Made by a program: the position numbers and the translations under genes. Below the pieces are notes generated by a model, which worked only from the letters and a program-made list of their open reading frames with translations, was not told the DNA's origin and ran no database searches. From Streptomyces cynarae (GTDB taxonomy: Bacteria; Actinomycetota; Actinomycetes; Streptomycetales; Streptomycetaceae): DNA of 64,000 nt. The DNA is taken from the NCBI RefSeq assembly GCF_025642135.1, contig NZ_CP106793.1:1178001-1242000 (forward strand), given 5' to 3'. Positions 8,902 to 17,320 of this stretch are shown piece by piece (the first letter of the stretch is position 1; each line of letters begins with the position of its first letter).

Positions 8902-9561
8902 ATGAGGTCCCTGGAACGCCACCGCGACGTCGGCGCCTACGCGCTGGGCGTCCTGGACGAGGCGGAAGCCTTCCGCTTCGAGGACCACCTCATGGAGTGC
9001 CCGACGTGCGCGGCGCACGTGACGCAGTTCCGCCCCGCCGCGCGTCAGTTGATGCTCTACCGCAGGGCGACCCCGCGGTCCGTGCACCCCTTCGCGGCGC
9101 CCGGGCCCCGGCTGCTGGAGCGGCTGCTCGACGAGGTGGCGACCAAGCACCGCAGCGGGCGCCGGCGGTGGCTGTACGCGGTCGCGGCGGCCGTGGTGTT
9201 CGCGGTCGGAGGGCCGACGACGGCTCTGGTCGCCGGGCACGGCTCGACGTCCACCACCGTGACGGCCATGACCGCGACCGACCCGGACACGGGCGTATGG
9301 GCGCGGATCACCGCGCACGACGAGGTCTGGGGCAGCCAGATCGACGTGACGGTCAAGGACCGGTCGGGGCCGCATCCCTGCCGCCTCGTCGTGGTCGGCA
9401 AGGACGGTTCGGAGCAGACGGTGGCGAGCTGGATGGATCCCGCGGAGGACGGCGAGCCGACCACGCTCCAGGGCGGCACGGGGATGCCATCGGACCAGAT
9501 CGACCACTTCGATGTGCGCACCAAGGACGGACAGCACCTGGTCACGCTGAAGGCCCGCTGA
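8902..9561 (+). CDS. Membrane anti-sigma factor with zf-HC2 zinc finger
   Basis: 219 residues. The cytoplasmic anti-sigma zinc-finger motif is clear at residues about 28-36 (HLMECPTC, preceded by LGVLDEAEA). One membrane segment (about 93-112) and an extracytoplasmic beta-rich domain of about 100 residues follow. It would hold the ECF factor encoded at 7543 inactive until an envelope signal is received. It sits 158 nt after the intervening hypothetical gene and has GAGGA upstream of ATG 8902. Confidence 0.88.
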   Translation: MRSLERHRDVGAYALGVLDEAEAFRFEDHLMECPTCAAHVTQFRPAARQLMLYRRATPRSVHPFAAPGPRLLERLLDEVATKHRSGRRRWLYAVAAAVVFAVGGPTTALVAGHGSTSTTVTAMTATDPDTGVWARITAHDEVWGSQIDVTVKDRSGPHPCRLVVVGKDGSEQTVASWMDPAEDGEPTTLQGGTGMPSDQIDHFDVRTKDGQHLVTLKAR

Positions 9562-9602
9562 CCGGCGCTGCCCTCTCTCCTCGAGCAGCCGGGACGGTCC
9601 GC

Positions 9603-10462
9603 CTACTTGAGCAGCCGGGACAGCCTGCGGTCCGCCAGCGGCTTGCCGCCCGTCTGGCAGGTCGGGCAGTACTGCAGCGAGGAGTCGCTGAAGGAGACCT
9701 CGCGGATCGTGTCGCCGCACACCGGACAGGGCTCCCCGGTACGGCCGTGGACCCGGAGGCCGGTCTTCTTCTCCGCCTTCAGGCGCCCGGCGGCCAGGCC
9801 GCGCGAACGCTCGACCGCCTCGGTCAGCGTCGTGCGCAGTGCGTCGTACAGGCGGTGCACATCCTCCGGCGACAGCGACGAGGCCAGCTTGAACGGGGAC
9901 ATCCGGGCGGCGTGCAGGATCTCGTCGCTGTAGGCGTTGCCGATGCCCGCGATCAGGCTCTGGTCACGCAGCGCGCCCTTGATCTGGCGCCGCTCCCCCG
10001 CGAGGAGCTCGGCGAGGCGCTGCTCGCCGAAGCCGTCGGCCAGCGGGTCCGGACCCAGGCGGGCGATGCCCGGCACCTGGAGCGGATCACCGACGACGTA
10101 CACCGCCAGCCGCTTCTGAGTGCCCGCCTCCGTCAGGTCGAAGCCCTCCCCGGTCTCCAGCGCGACCCGCAGCGCGAGCGGGCCCTTGCCGGGGCGGGGC
10201 GCGCCGTCGGGCAGGCGGTCCTTCCACTGGAGCCAGCCGGCCCGGGCCAGGTGTGTCACGAAGTGCAGTCCGCCGGCGTCCAGGTCCAGGAACTTGCCGT
10301 ACGGGCGACGCCGGTGACCTCGCGGCCCTCGAGGGCGGTGACCGGTGGGTCGTACGTCTTCAGGACGCTGATCGCGACGGGCAGCACCCGGACCACCTCG
10401 TGGCCGACGAGACGGTCGGCGAGGAAGTCCCTGAGCGCTTCGACCTCGGGCAGTTCCGGCAT
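9603..10462 (-). pseudogene. Fpg/Nei-family DNA glycosylase with one frameshift
   Basis: The N-terminus MPELPEVEALRDFLADRLVG (ATG 10462) contains the essential Pro2-Glu3 active site. It reads in frame to EVTGVAR near 10305; from there YGKFLDLDAGG continues one base out of phase. The rest holds the helix-two-turn-helix region and a complete C-terminal zinc finger (CPVCGD ... YCPTCQTGG). Everything needed for base-excision repair of oxidised bases is present except one missing base, so a sequencing error is more likely than true loss. It converges with the anti-sigma gene 41 nt away. Confidence 0.85.
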
Positions 10463-10509
10463 GTGTCCAGGGTGCCACCAGCCACCGACGTCGCCACCCG
10501 TCGCGTCCG

Positions 10510-12582
10510 TCAGCCGCGTTCCTGGACCGTGAACTCGCCCCATACGACCTTGCCGCCGCCGCGGGCCTCCACGCCCCACACGTCGGCGAGCCGGTCGACG
10601 AGCAGCAGGCCACGGCCGGAGACCTCCGACTCGCCCGCGTCACGGCGGCGGGGCAGGGCGCTGGAGGCGTCCTCGACCTCGACGCGGAAGCGGCGGGCGT
10701 GGCCGGTGAGGACCCGCAGGGTGACGACGGCGGTGCCTTCGGTGTGCACGAGGACGTTGGTGATCAGCTCGTCGGCGACCAGTTCGATCTCGTCGGAGCG
10801 CTCGCCGGCACCCCATGCGCGGACGGTGGCGCGGATCATGTGCCGGGCGGCGGTGAGGGCTTCCCGGTCCCCGGGCGGGACGTCCTGCCGGAGGCGGTCG
10901 CCGGACCGCTGGGTGAGCCCCCGGCGCCGCAGGAGCAGCAGGGCCACGTCGTCGTCGCCGCCCCGCTCCTCGGCCGCGTCGATGAGCCGGTCGGCGAGGT
11001 CGCACACGTCGTCCGGGCCGGCGCAGACCAGCTCCTGAAGGGTGTGCACGCCCTCGTCGAGGTCGGCGCCCGGCTCTTCGATCAGGCCGTCGGTGCACAG
11101 CACCAGGGTCTGGCCGGGGTCCAGCTCCACCGTGGTGACCGGGTACTCCAGGCGGTCGAACTCGGCGGACAGCCCGAGCGGCAGGCCGCCCTCGACGGGC
11201 AGCCGCCGGCAGGTGCCCTCGGACAGCCTGAGCAGCGGGTCGATATGGCCGGCGCGGACCAGCTGCACCACTCCGGTGGCCAGGTCGGCCTCGGCGTACA
11301 GGCAGGTCGCGAAGCGTTCGGTGTCGAGTTCCTTGAGGAAGACGGAGGCACGGGCCATCACGGTGGCGGGCGGGTGGCCCTCGGCGGCGTAGGCGCGCAG
11401 GACGATGCGCAGCTGGCCCATGACGGCGGCCGCGTGGGTGTCGTGGCCCTGTACGTCACCGATGACGGCGCCGGCCCGGTCCCCGGGCAGCGGGATCAGG
11501 TCGTACCAGTCGCCGCCGATGTCCCGGCCGAGGGCCGCCGAGCGGTAGCGGACGGCGACGTCGGCGCCGGGCACGCTGGGGATGGAGCGCGGCAGCATCG
11601 CCTGCTGGAGGCCCTGGGCGAGGTCCTTCTCCTGTTCGTAGAGCATGGCCCGTTGCAGGCTCTGCGCGATGCTGCTGCCGAGCGCGACGAGGACGTTGCG
11701 CTCGTCGGGGGTGAAGCCGCGCCGGTCGTCGTAGAGCAGGCCCATGGCGCCGATGGGGCGGGCCTGCGCGACGAGCGGGAGATAGGCGGCGGAGGTGATG
11801 CGCAGGTCCGTCAGGTGCGGCCACAGGACGGGGTAGCGCTCGGCGAACTCCTCCGGCGACTCGATGAACCGCGGGCGGAGGGTCCGTACCACCTCGCTCA
11901 TCGGGTAGGCCTCGTCGACGCGCGTGACCCGGGTGCCGGGCACCGAGCTGCCCTCGGGGCCCTCGGCGACGATCCGGATGCGGCCCGCCTCCACCAGGCC
12001 CATGACGAGGCTGGCCGCACCCAGGTGGGTGAGGCCGTGGCTGTCCTTGAGGACGTCGATGACGTCCTGGACGGTGCGGGCGTGGGCGAGCGCGGCGGTG
12101 GTGGACTCGACGATGCTCGTCTGCCGGCGCAGCGCCTCGTCCTGGGCCAGCTGTTCCGTGCGGGCCAGGCCGTCGCGCAGCTCCTGGGTGGCGTCGCGCA
12201 CGATGCCGATGATCCGGCGCGGACGGCCCGTCTCGTCGCGCCGGATGTAGCCCTGGGTGTGGGTCCAGCGCAGGGTGCCGTCGCGGCAGCGGACGCGGAA
12301 GTAGGTGCCGTAGTTCTCGCTGCCGTCCTTGATGGCCCGGGCCACCAGGGCGTCGACGCGGCGGCCCTCGGACGGTGGAACGCGCGACCGCAGGCTATCG
12401 GGGCGGCCGTCGTAGTCCTCGGGGCGTATGTCGAAGATCTCGTGGGCCCGGGCGTCCATGTGGAACAGCCCGGTGTCCAGGTCCCAGTCGAAGCTGCCCA
12501 TGCGGTTGAGCGCCAGGATCGGATCCGGGTGGGCGGGCCAGTCCTCCGGGAGTGACAGGGTGCTCCCTCCCCGATCAACCAT
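10510..12582 (-). CDS. PAS-GAF-PP2C (SpoIIE-type) phosphatase with HATPase domain
   Basis: 690 residues. Domain order: a PAS domain (about 25-135, with RDGTLRWTHTQGYIRR), a GAF domain (about 150-310), a SpoIIE/PP2C phosphatase (about 335-545, with GGDWYDLIPL, GDVQGHD and ERGGDDDVALLLL metal-binding motifs) and an RsbW-like HATPase domain (about 575-685, with VADELITNVLVHTEG and GRGLLLVDRLAD). It senses an unknown signal and probably acts on anti-sigma antagonist partners; none is adjacent. It is divergent from the lipase maturation factor gene. Confidence 0.92.
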   Translation of the reverse strand: MVDRGGSTLSLPEDWPAHPDPILALNRMGSFDWDLDTGLFHMDARAHEIFDIRPEDYDGRPDSLRSRVPPSEGRRVDALVARAIKDGSENYGTYFRVRCRDGTLRWTHTQGYIRRDETGRPRRIIGIVRDATQELRDGLARTEQLAQDEALRRQTSIVESTTAALAHARTVQDVIDVLKDSHGLTHLGAASLVMGLVEAGRIRIVAEGPEGSSVPGTRVTRVDEAYPMSEVVRTLRPRFIESPEEFAERYPVLWPHLTDLRITSAAYLPLVAQARPIGAMGLLYDDRRGFTPDERNVLVALGSSIAQSLQRAMLYEQEKDLAQGLQQAMLPRSIPSVPGADVAVRYRSAALGRDIGGDWYDLIPLPGDRAGAVIGDVQGHDTHAAAVMGQLRIVLRAYAAEGHPPATVMARASVFLKELDTERFATCLYAEADLATGVVQLVRAGHIDPLLRLSEGTCRRLPVEGGLPLGLSAEFDRLEYPVTTVELDPGQTLVLCTDGLIEEPGADLDEGVHTLQELVCAGPDDVCDLADRLIDAAEERGGDDDVALLLLRRRGLTQRSGDRLRQDVPPGDREALTAARHMIRATVRAWGAGERSDEIELVADELITNVLVHTEGTAVVTLRVLTGHARRFRVEVEDASSALPRRRDAGESEVSGRGLLLVDRLADVWGVEARGGGKVVWGEFTVQERG

Positions 12583-12745
12583 GGGGCCACCATGCCAGGG
12601 ATTGCCGGATTCTTCGACTTCTGCCGACTCGGTCGACCAGGGCCCCGGCCCGGCGGTGCCCGGCCCCGCGGTCCGGTACGGCCGTGTGGGCCGGGCCGCC
12701 GTCGTCGGGTCACGCAGGCCGAGCCGAGGTGTACACGGAGTGACG

Positions 12746-12770
12746 GGCTGACCGGTTCGGCCGGGGGTAC
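12746..12770 (+). promoter_or_regulatory. Possible SigB-type promoter for the lipase maturation factor gene
   Basis: GGCT (12746-12749), a 15-nt spacer and GGGTAC (12765-12770) fit the Streptomyces SigB consensus GNNT-N14-16-GGGTAC. It ends 32 nt before the GTG start. The consensus is short, so a chance match is quite possible. Confidence 0.3.
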
Positions 12771-12802
12771 CGGGTCACACTGGAGGGAGAGGAGCGGTTG
12801 CC

Positions 12803-14227
12803 GTGGACTGGTTCGTCGCACCGGAGTACTGGCTGAGCCGACTGGTCTTCCAGCGGGCCCTGGCGGTGGTGTACCTCGTCGCCTTCCTGACCGCCGCGCT
12901 GCAGTTCCGGGCGCTGATCGGGGAGCGCGGCATGCTGCCGGTGCCGCGCTACGTCGCCCGGGTGCCGTTCAAACTGGCGCCCAGCGTCTTCCACTTCCAC
13001 TACTCGGACCGCTTCTTCGCCGCCTGGTCGTGGGCGGGGTGCGCGGTGTCGGCGGCGCTGGTCGCGGGGGCCGACTCGCTGGTGCCGTTGTGGGCGGGGA
13101 TGGTGCTGTGGCTGATCCCGTGGCTGCTGTACCTGTCGATCGTCAACGTCGGCCAGACCTGGTACTCCTTCGGCTGGGAGTCGCTGCTGCTGGAGGTCGG
13201 CTTCCTTGCGGTGTTCCTGGGCAACGACGAGGTGGCGCCGCCGATCGTGGTGCTGTTCCTGTTGCGCTGGATCCTGTTCCGCCTGGAGTTCGGCGCAGGG
13301 CTGATCAAGATGCGCGGGGACGCCTGCTGGCGGCAGCTGACCTGCCTGGACTACCACCACGAGACGCAGCCGATGCCGGGCCCGCTGAGCTGGTTCTTCC
13401 ACCATCTGCCCAAGCCGCTGCACCGGGTGGAGGTGGCGGCCAACCACGTCACCCAACTGGTCGTCCCGGTCCTGCTGTTCACCCCGCAGCCGGTCGCGAC
13501 GGCCGCCGCGTCCCTGATGATCGTGACGCAGCTGTGGCTGGTCCTCTCGGGCAACTTCTCCTGGCTTAACTGGATCACGATCGTGCTGGGCCTGTCGGCG
13601 GTCCTGTTCCCCACCACTGCCCCGAAGGTCTCCGCTGCTCCCCTGTGGTACGAGGTCCTGGTCCTGGCGGTCGGCGCGGGCCTGCTCGCCCTCGGCTACC
13701 ACCCGGTACGCAACATGATCTCCCGCGGCCAGATCATGAACCGCTCCTTCGACCCGCTGCACCTGGTCAACACCTACGGCGCGTTCGGCAGCGTCAGCCG
13801 GATCCGGTACGAGGTGGTGGTGGAGGGCACAGCGGACGACGTGCCGCGGGAGGACTCCGAGTGGCGGGAGTACGAGTTCAAGGGCAAACCGGGCGATCCA
13901 CGGCACTGGCCGCGCCAGTTCGCCCCATACCACCTGCGGCTCGACTGGCTGATGTGGTTCGCGGCGCTGTCCCCCGCGTACGCGGGGTCCTGGTTCGGCG
14001 GCCTGGTGGAACGTCTCCTGGAGAACGACCGCGACACCCTGAAGCTGCTGCGCCGCTCCCCCTTCCCCCCGGACGAGCCGCCGCGCTACATCCGGGCGCG
14101 CCTCTTCCGCTACCGGTACACGACGTGGCGTGAACTGCGGGAGACGGGGGCCTGCTGGCACCGCACCTACGTCCGCGAGTTCATGCCACCGACCCGGCTG
14201 GCCGCGCCGGTGACTCAAAGGCGGTAG
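12803..14227 (+). CDS. Lipase maturation factor family (LMF1-like) membrane protein
   Basis: 474 residues with five to eight membrane segments and the LMF1 family pattern: FQRALAVVYLVAF, QTWYSFGWESLLLEVGFLAV, FRLEFGAGLIKMRGDACWR and LDYHHETQPMPGPLSWF, then a soluble C-terminal domain with YEFKGKPGDPRHWPRQFAPY. In animals LMF1 helps lipases fold; the bacterial role is not known to me. The start is GTG 12803 with GGAG upstream. Its end overlaps the end of the convergent lactonase gene by 13 nt. Confidence 0.88.
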   Translation: MDWFVAPEYWLSRLVFQRALAVVYLVAFLTAALQFRALIGERGMLPVPRYVARVPFKLAPSVFHFHYSDRFFAAWSWAGCAVSAALVAGADSLVPLWAGMVLWLIPWLLYLSIVNVGQTWYSFGWESLLLEVGFLAVFLGNDEVAPPIVVLFLLRWILFRLEFGAGLIKMRGDACWRQLTCLDYHHETQPMPGPLSWFFHHLPKPLHRVEVAANHVTQLVVPVLLFTPQPVATAAASLMIVTQLWLVLSGNFSWLNWITIVLGLSAVLFPTTAPKVSAAPLWYEVLVLAVGAGLLALGYHPVRNMISRGQIMNRSFDPLHLVNTYGAFGSVSRIRYEVVVEGTADDVPREDSEWREYEFKGKPGDPRHWPRQFAPYHLRLDWLMWFAALSPAYAGSWFGGLVERLLENDRDTLKLLRRSPFPPDEPPRYIRARLFRYRYTTWRELRETGACWHRTYVREFMPPTRLAAPVTQRR

Positions 14228-15054
14228 ACGCGGGTGGCGGTGCCCTCGAAGATCTGGCGGCGCTCGTCGTCACGGAGGCCTTCCGTCAGCGCCACCGCCG
14301 CGTCCGAAACGTCCGCGTACGTCGCCGCCAGCGTGCACACCGGCCAGTCCGATCCGAACATCAGCCGGGACGGGCCGAAGGCCTCCAGGACCGTGTCGGT
14401 GCAGGGGCGCAGGTCCTCCACCCGCCAGGTCTTCCAGTCCGCCTCCGTCACCATGCCCGACAGCTTGCAGACCGTGTTCGGCAGGGCGGCGAGGGCACGG
14501 ATGCGGGACGCCCACGGCTCCATGGTTCCGGAGGCGATCGGGGGTTTGCCCAAGTGGTCCAGGACGAAGGTGAGTTCGGGAAGCGACTCCGCCGCCTTGA
14601 CGCACGCCGGGAGCTGGTGGGGCAGCACCAGCAGGTCGTAGACCAAGCCCGCGTCCGCGACGGCGGCGAGGCCCCGGCGTACGTCGGGGCGCAGCAGCCA
14701 CTCGGGGTCCGCCTCACCCTGGACCTGGTGACGGATGCCGCGCAGATACGAGCCCCCGGGCAGCTCCCGCAGGCGGGCCAGCGTGTCCGCCACGTCGGGG
14801 CTCGTCAGGTCCGTCCAGCCGACGACTCCCGCGACGATCTCGTTCCGCTCCGCCAGGTCCAGGAACTCCGGCGTCTCCTCGGCCACGGTGACCGTCTGCA
14901 CCAGTACGGTGCGGTCCACGCCGACGGGGCGGGCCAGACGTTCCAGGTCCGCGATCGTGAAGCTGCGGCGGATCGGCTCCAGTTCCGGGCCCCTGATCCA
15001 GTCCTGGTCGCGGACGGAGAGGTCCCACACGTGGTGGTGCGCGTCCACGGTCAC
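14215..15054 (-). CDS. Amidohydrolase 2 family, probable L-fucono-1,5-lactonase
   Basis: 279 residues. Family motifs include DAHHHVWD (N-terminal metal-site histidines), RGIRHQVQ, FVLDHLGKP and LMFGSDWPV. In L-fucose oxidation this family opens L-fuconolactone to L-fuconate, and the neighbours (mutarotase, aldo/keto reductase, SDR) fit that pathway. The start is GTG 15054, which overlaps the mutarotase stop as GTGA; the frame is open further upstream but only through the mutarotase gene. It is the last gene of the operon and could act on a related sugar lactone. Confidence 0.85.
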   Translation of the reverse strand: MTVDAHHHVWDLSVRDQDWIRGPELEPIRRSFTIADLERLARPVGVDRTVLVQTVTVAEETPEFLDLAERNEIVAGVVGWTDLTSPDVADTLARLRELPGGSYLRGIRHQVQGEADPEWLLRPDVRRGLAAVADAGLVYDLLVLPHQLPACVKAAESLPELTFVLDHLGKPPIASGTMEPWASRIRALAALPNTVCKLSGMVTEADWKTWRVEDLRPCTDTVLEAFGPSRLMFGSDWPVCTLAATYADVSDAAVALTEGLRDDERRQIFEGTATRVYRL

Positions 15055-15407
15055 GGCAGCTCCCAGACCACCGGCAGGCCCGCGTCCGAGCCTTCGGCCG
15101 AGTAGTCGTGCACCACGTCGAGCAGATCCGCCATCCGTGCCTGCCAGGCGACGTTGACGGGCAGCTTCTCCGGCTCGGCCAGCAGCCGCGTGTAGTCCTC
15201 GCACTCCAGTACGTGGAAGAGGTCGGTCCCTCCCCCGAGCTCTCGGCTTCGCTCGAGCAGGGGGTACCCCCACCGCCAGATGGTCCAGGAGGTCGTTCCG
15301 GCGGCACGGATCGCGTCCGTGAGCTCCTTCGGCACCTCCCGGTGGGCGGCCTCGTACTCCTCGACGCGGTCGGCACGGACCTTGGTGTGCAGGGCTACTC
15401 TCATCAC
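15051..15407 (-). CDS. L-rhamnose/L-fucose mutarotase (RhaM-like) carrying an in-frame repeat insertion
   Basis: 118 residues, about 14 longer than the usual 104. It begins MRVALHTKVRADRVEEYEAAH and contains TSWTIWR and DLFHVLECEDYTRLLAE, the RhaM pattern. Between WTIWR and DLFHVLEC lies GYPLLERSRELGGG, encoded by a palindromic Streptomyces interspersed repeat. The extra segment falls in a surface-loop position by family pattern, but whether the enzyme still works is unknown. It speeds alpha/beta anomer exchange of the sugar. It is coupled by about 4-nt overlaps to the upstream aldo/keto reductase and the downstream lactonase. Confidence 0.85.
   Translation of the reverse strand: MMRVALHTKVRADRVEEYEAAHREVPKELTDAIRAAGTTSWTIWRWGYPLLERSRELGGGTDLFHVLECEDYTRLLAEPEKLPVNVAWQARMADLLDVVHDYSAEGSDAGLPVVWELP
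15228..15272. repeat. Interspersed palindromic repeat inserted in the mutarotase gene
   Basis: About 45 bp with an imperfect inverted repeat (CCCCC-GA-GCTC ... GAGC-A-GGGGG) followed by GGGTACCCCCA. It resembles the small GC-rich palindromic elements scattered through Streptomyces genomes, usually between genes. Here it lies inside a coding frame and keeps the frame open. Confidence 0.7.
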
Positions 15408-16387
15408 GGCTCCTCAGTGGGCACGGGGGCGTGCGGGGGCAGGAGGCCGGCTTCTCTCAGCTCCTGCCAGAATCCGGCCGGTACGGTCGCCGCGAACTGC
15501 TCGGCGCAGTCGCGCACCTCGGCCGCCGAACGGGCGCCCACCAGTACGCTCGCCACGGCCGGGTGCGCGGAGCAGAACGCCAGGGCCGCGGCCCGCAGCG
15601 TGGTGCCGTGGCGTTCCGCCAGCGTCTTCAGGCGCAGGGCGCGGTCGAGCAGTTCCTCGGGGGCCGTGGCGTAGTTGAACGTGGCGCCCGGCCGCGGGTC
15701 GGCCAGCAGGCCGGAGTTGAAGGCGCCGCCGACGACGACCGACACCCCGCGTTCGGCCGCCGCGGGCAGCAGCTCGGTCAGGGCGCGCTGGTCGAGCAGG
15801 GTGTACCGGCCCGCGCACAGCACCACGTCCACGTCCGTCTCGCGCACGAACCGGGTCAGCATCTCGGCCTGGTTCATGCCCGCGCCGATCGCCCCCACCA
15901 GGCCCTCGGAACGCAGCCTCTCCAGCGCCGGGTAGCCCTCGCGGAACGCCTGCTCGGCGTGGTCGTCCGGGTCGTGCAGGTAGACCACGTCGACCCGGTC
16001 CACGCCGAGCCGTGCGAGGCTTGCTTCGAGACCGCGTCGTACGCCGTCCGCGCTGAAGTCCCAGACGCGGCGATGGGTGGCGGGGACCGCGAAGCCGTTC
16101 GCGAGGTCGTCGCCGCCCTCGTCCGTGGGCTCAAGCAGGCGGCCCACCTTGGTGGAGACGGTGTACGCGGTGCGGGGGTGCTCGCGCAGGGCAGCGCCGA
16201 GGCGGCGTTCGGACAGGCCGAGGCCGTAGTGCGGGGCGGTGTCGAAGTAGCGGATCCCGCTCTGCCAGGCGGCTTGGACCGCGTCGTACGCCTGCTCCTC
16301 GCTCATCTCGCTGTAGAGGTTGCCGATGCCCGCGGCGCCGAAGGCCAGCGGGCTGACCTCGACCCCGCGCCCGCCGAGCGCGCTCAC
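15404..16387 (-). CDS. Aldo/keto reductase, probable L-fucose dehydrogenase
   Basis: 327 residues. The AKR catalytic tetrad is visible: Asp and Tyr in YFDTAPHYGLGLSE, Lys in VSTKVGRLLEP and His in VVYLHDPDD. The sequence type matches bacterial D-threo-aldose/L-fucose 1-dehydrogenases, which oxidise the sugar to the lactone using NAD(P). It starts at GTG 16387, overlapping the SDR stop (GTGA), and is followed by the mutarotase with a similar overlap. The position in the operon supports the L-fucose assignment. Confidence 0.85.
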   Translation of the reverse strand: MSALGGRGVEVSPLAFGAAGIGNLYSEMSEEQAYDAVQAAWQSGIRYFDTAPHYGLGLSERRLGAALREHPRTAYTVSTKVGRLLEPTDEGGDDLANGFAVPATHRRVWDFSADGVRRGLEASLARLGVDRVDVVYLHDPDDHAEQAFREGYPALERLRSEGLVGAIGAGMNQAEMLTRFVRETDVDVVLCAGRYTLLDQRALTELLPAAAERGVSVVVGGAFNSGLLADPRPGATFNYATAPEELLDRALRLKTLAERHGTTLRAAALAFCSAHPAVASVLVGARSAAEVRDCAEQFAATVPAGFWQELREAGLLPPHAPVPTEEP

Positions 16388-17138
16388 CGGCCCACCGGCC
16401 GCAGCCTGAGGCCCTGCATGCCGCCGTCCACAGCGAGCGCCGTGCCCGTGGTCGCGCCGGACAGGGGCTCGCCAAGTAGGCGATGGCGCCCGCCACTTCG
16501 ATGGCCTCGACCAGTCGGCCGGTGGGCTGGCGGGCCTCGAGCGCCGCCCGTTCGGCGGCCGGGTCCGGGGCGGCGTCGAGGAGGCGGCCGACCCACGGCG
16601 TGTCGACCGTGCCGGGGTTGACGCAGTTGACGCGGATGCCCTCGCGGACGTGGTCGGCGGCCATGGCGAGGGTCAGCGAGTAAACGGCACCCTTGCTGGC
16701 GCTGTACAGGGCCCGCTGCGGCAGGCCCGCCGTGGCGGCGATGGAGCAGGTGTTGACGATCGCCGCGTGGGCGGACTTCCTCAGGTGCGGCAGCGCCGCT
16801 CGGGTCGTCCGGACGACGCCGAGCACATTGACGTCGAACACCCGCCGCCACTGCTCGTCGTCGTTGTCCTCCACCGTGCCCTGGGCGCCGATGCCCGCGT
16901 TGTTGACCAGCACGTCCAGACCGCCGAGGCCCGCGACGGCGGCGGCGACGGCGGCCCGTACGGACGCGTCGTCGCCGACGTCCGCCCGGTGGGCGAGCAA
17001 CGGCTTCTCGACCTGCGAGGGGTCGAGGTCCAGGACGGCCACCTGTGCCCCGCGCTCCAGCAGCAGCTCCGCGGTGGCCCGACCGATGCCGGAGGCCCCG
17101 CCGGTCACCAGGGCCCTGAGGCCCTCGAAGTCGCTCAT
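16384..17138 (-). pseudogene. SDR oxidoreductase (probable 2-keto-3-deoxy-L-fuconate dehydrogenase), one frameshift
   Basis: About 250 residues when rejoined. The N-terminus (ATG 17138) has the Rossmann motif VTGGASGIGRA, LVNNAGIG and the catalytic YSASKGAV. Near 16470, in a run of C, the frame changes after AIAYLAS and continues one base out as PLSGATTGTALAVDGGMQG, the normal SDR ending. One base added to the C-run restores the protein, so a base-calling error is likely. It lies in the L-fucose operon after the 61-codon scar (ATGA overlap) and before the reductase (GTGA overlap). Confidence 0.82.
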
Positions 17139-17320
17139 GCAGCGTGCCCCTTCTTGGGGTTGAGGAAGTGTTCGTGCAGATGGTCCACGTATTCGATCAC
17201 CCGGTCGTGGGTCGTGTCCGACAAGGCGCCGAAGTCGAACAGCGCGGGGTGCTGTTCGAGAACGGAAGGTGGGCCCTCGGGGCCGATGACGCCTCGCGCC
17301 TCAACCGGTGGCGTGCTCAT
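17135..17320 (-). pseudogene. 61-codon deletion scar: start of an ABC ATPase joined to the end of an L-fuconate dehydratase
   Basis: The first 22 or so codons (MSTPPVEARG ... GPPSVLE) look like the leader of a sugar ABC ATPase just before its first strand. The remainder (ALFDFGALSDTTHDRVIEYV then DHLHEHF) matches the closing segment of enolase-superfamily L-fuconate dehydratases. The start overlaps the binding-protein stop as ATGA and the stop overlaps the SDR start as ATGA. A single deletion from early in the ATPase gene to late in the dehydratase gene would remove ATPase, permease and dehydratase and leave exactly this. Family matches are from memory. It may be translated but should have neither activity. 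Confidence 0.6.

Noticed and set aside
8820..10532. A 570-codon rightward frame
   Set aside because: It runs over the anti-sigma gene in the wrong frame and antisense to the DNA glycosylase; both real genes have clear domain motifs and it has none.
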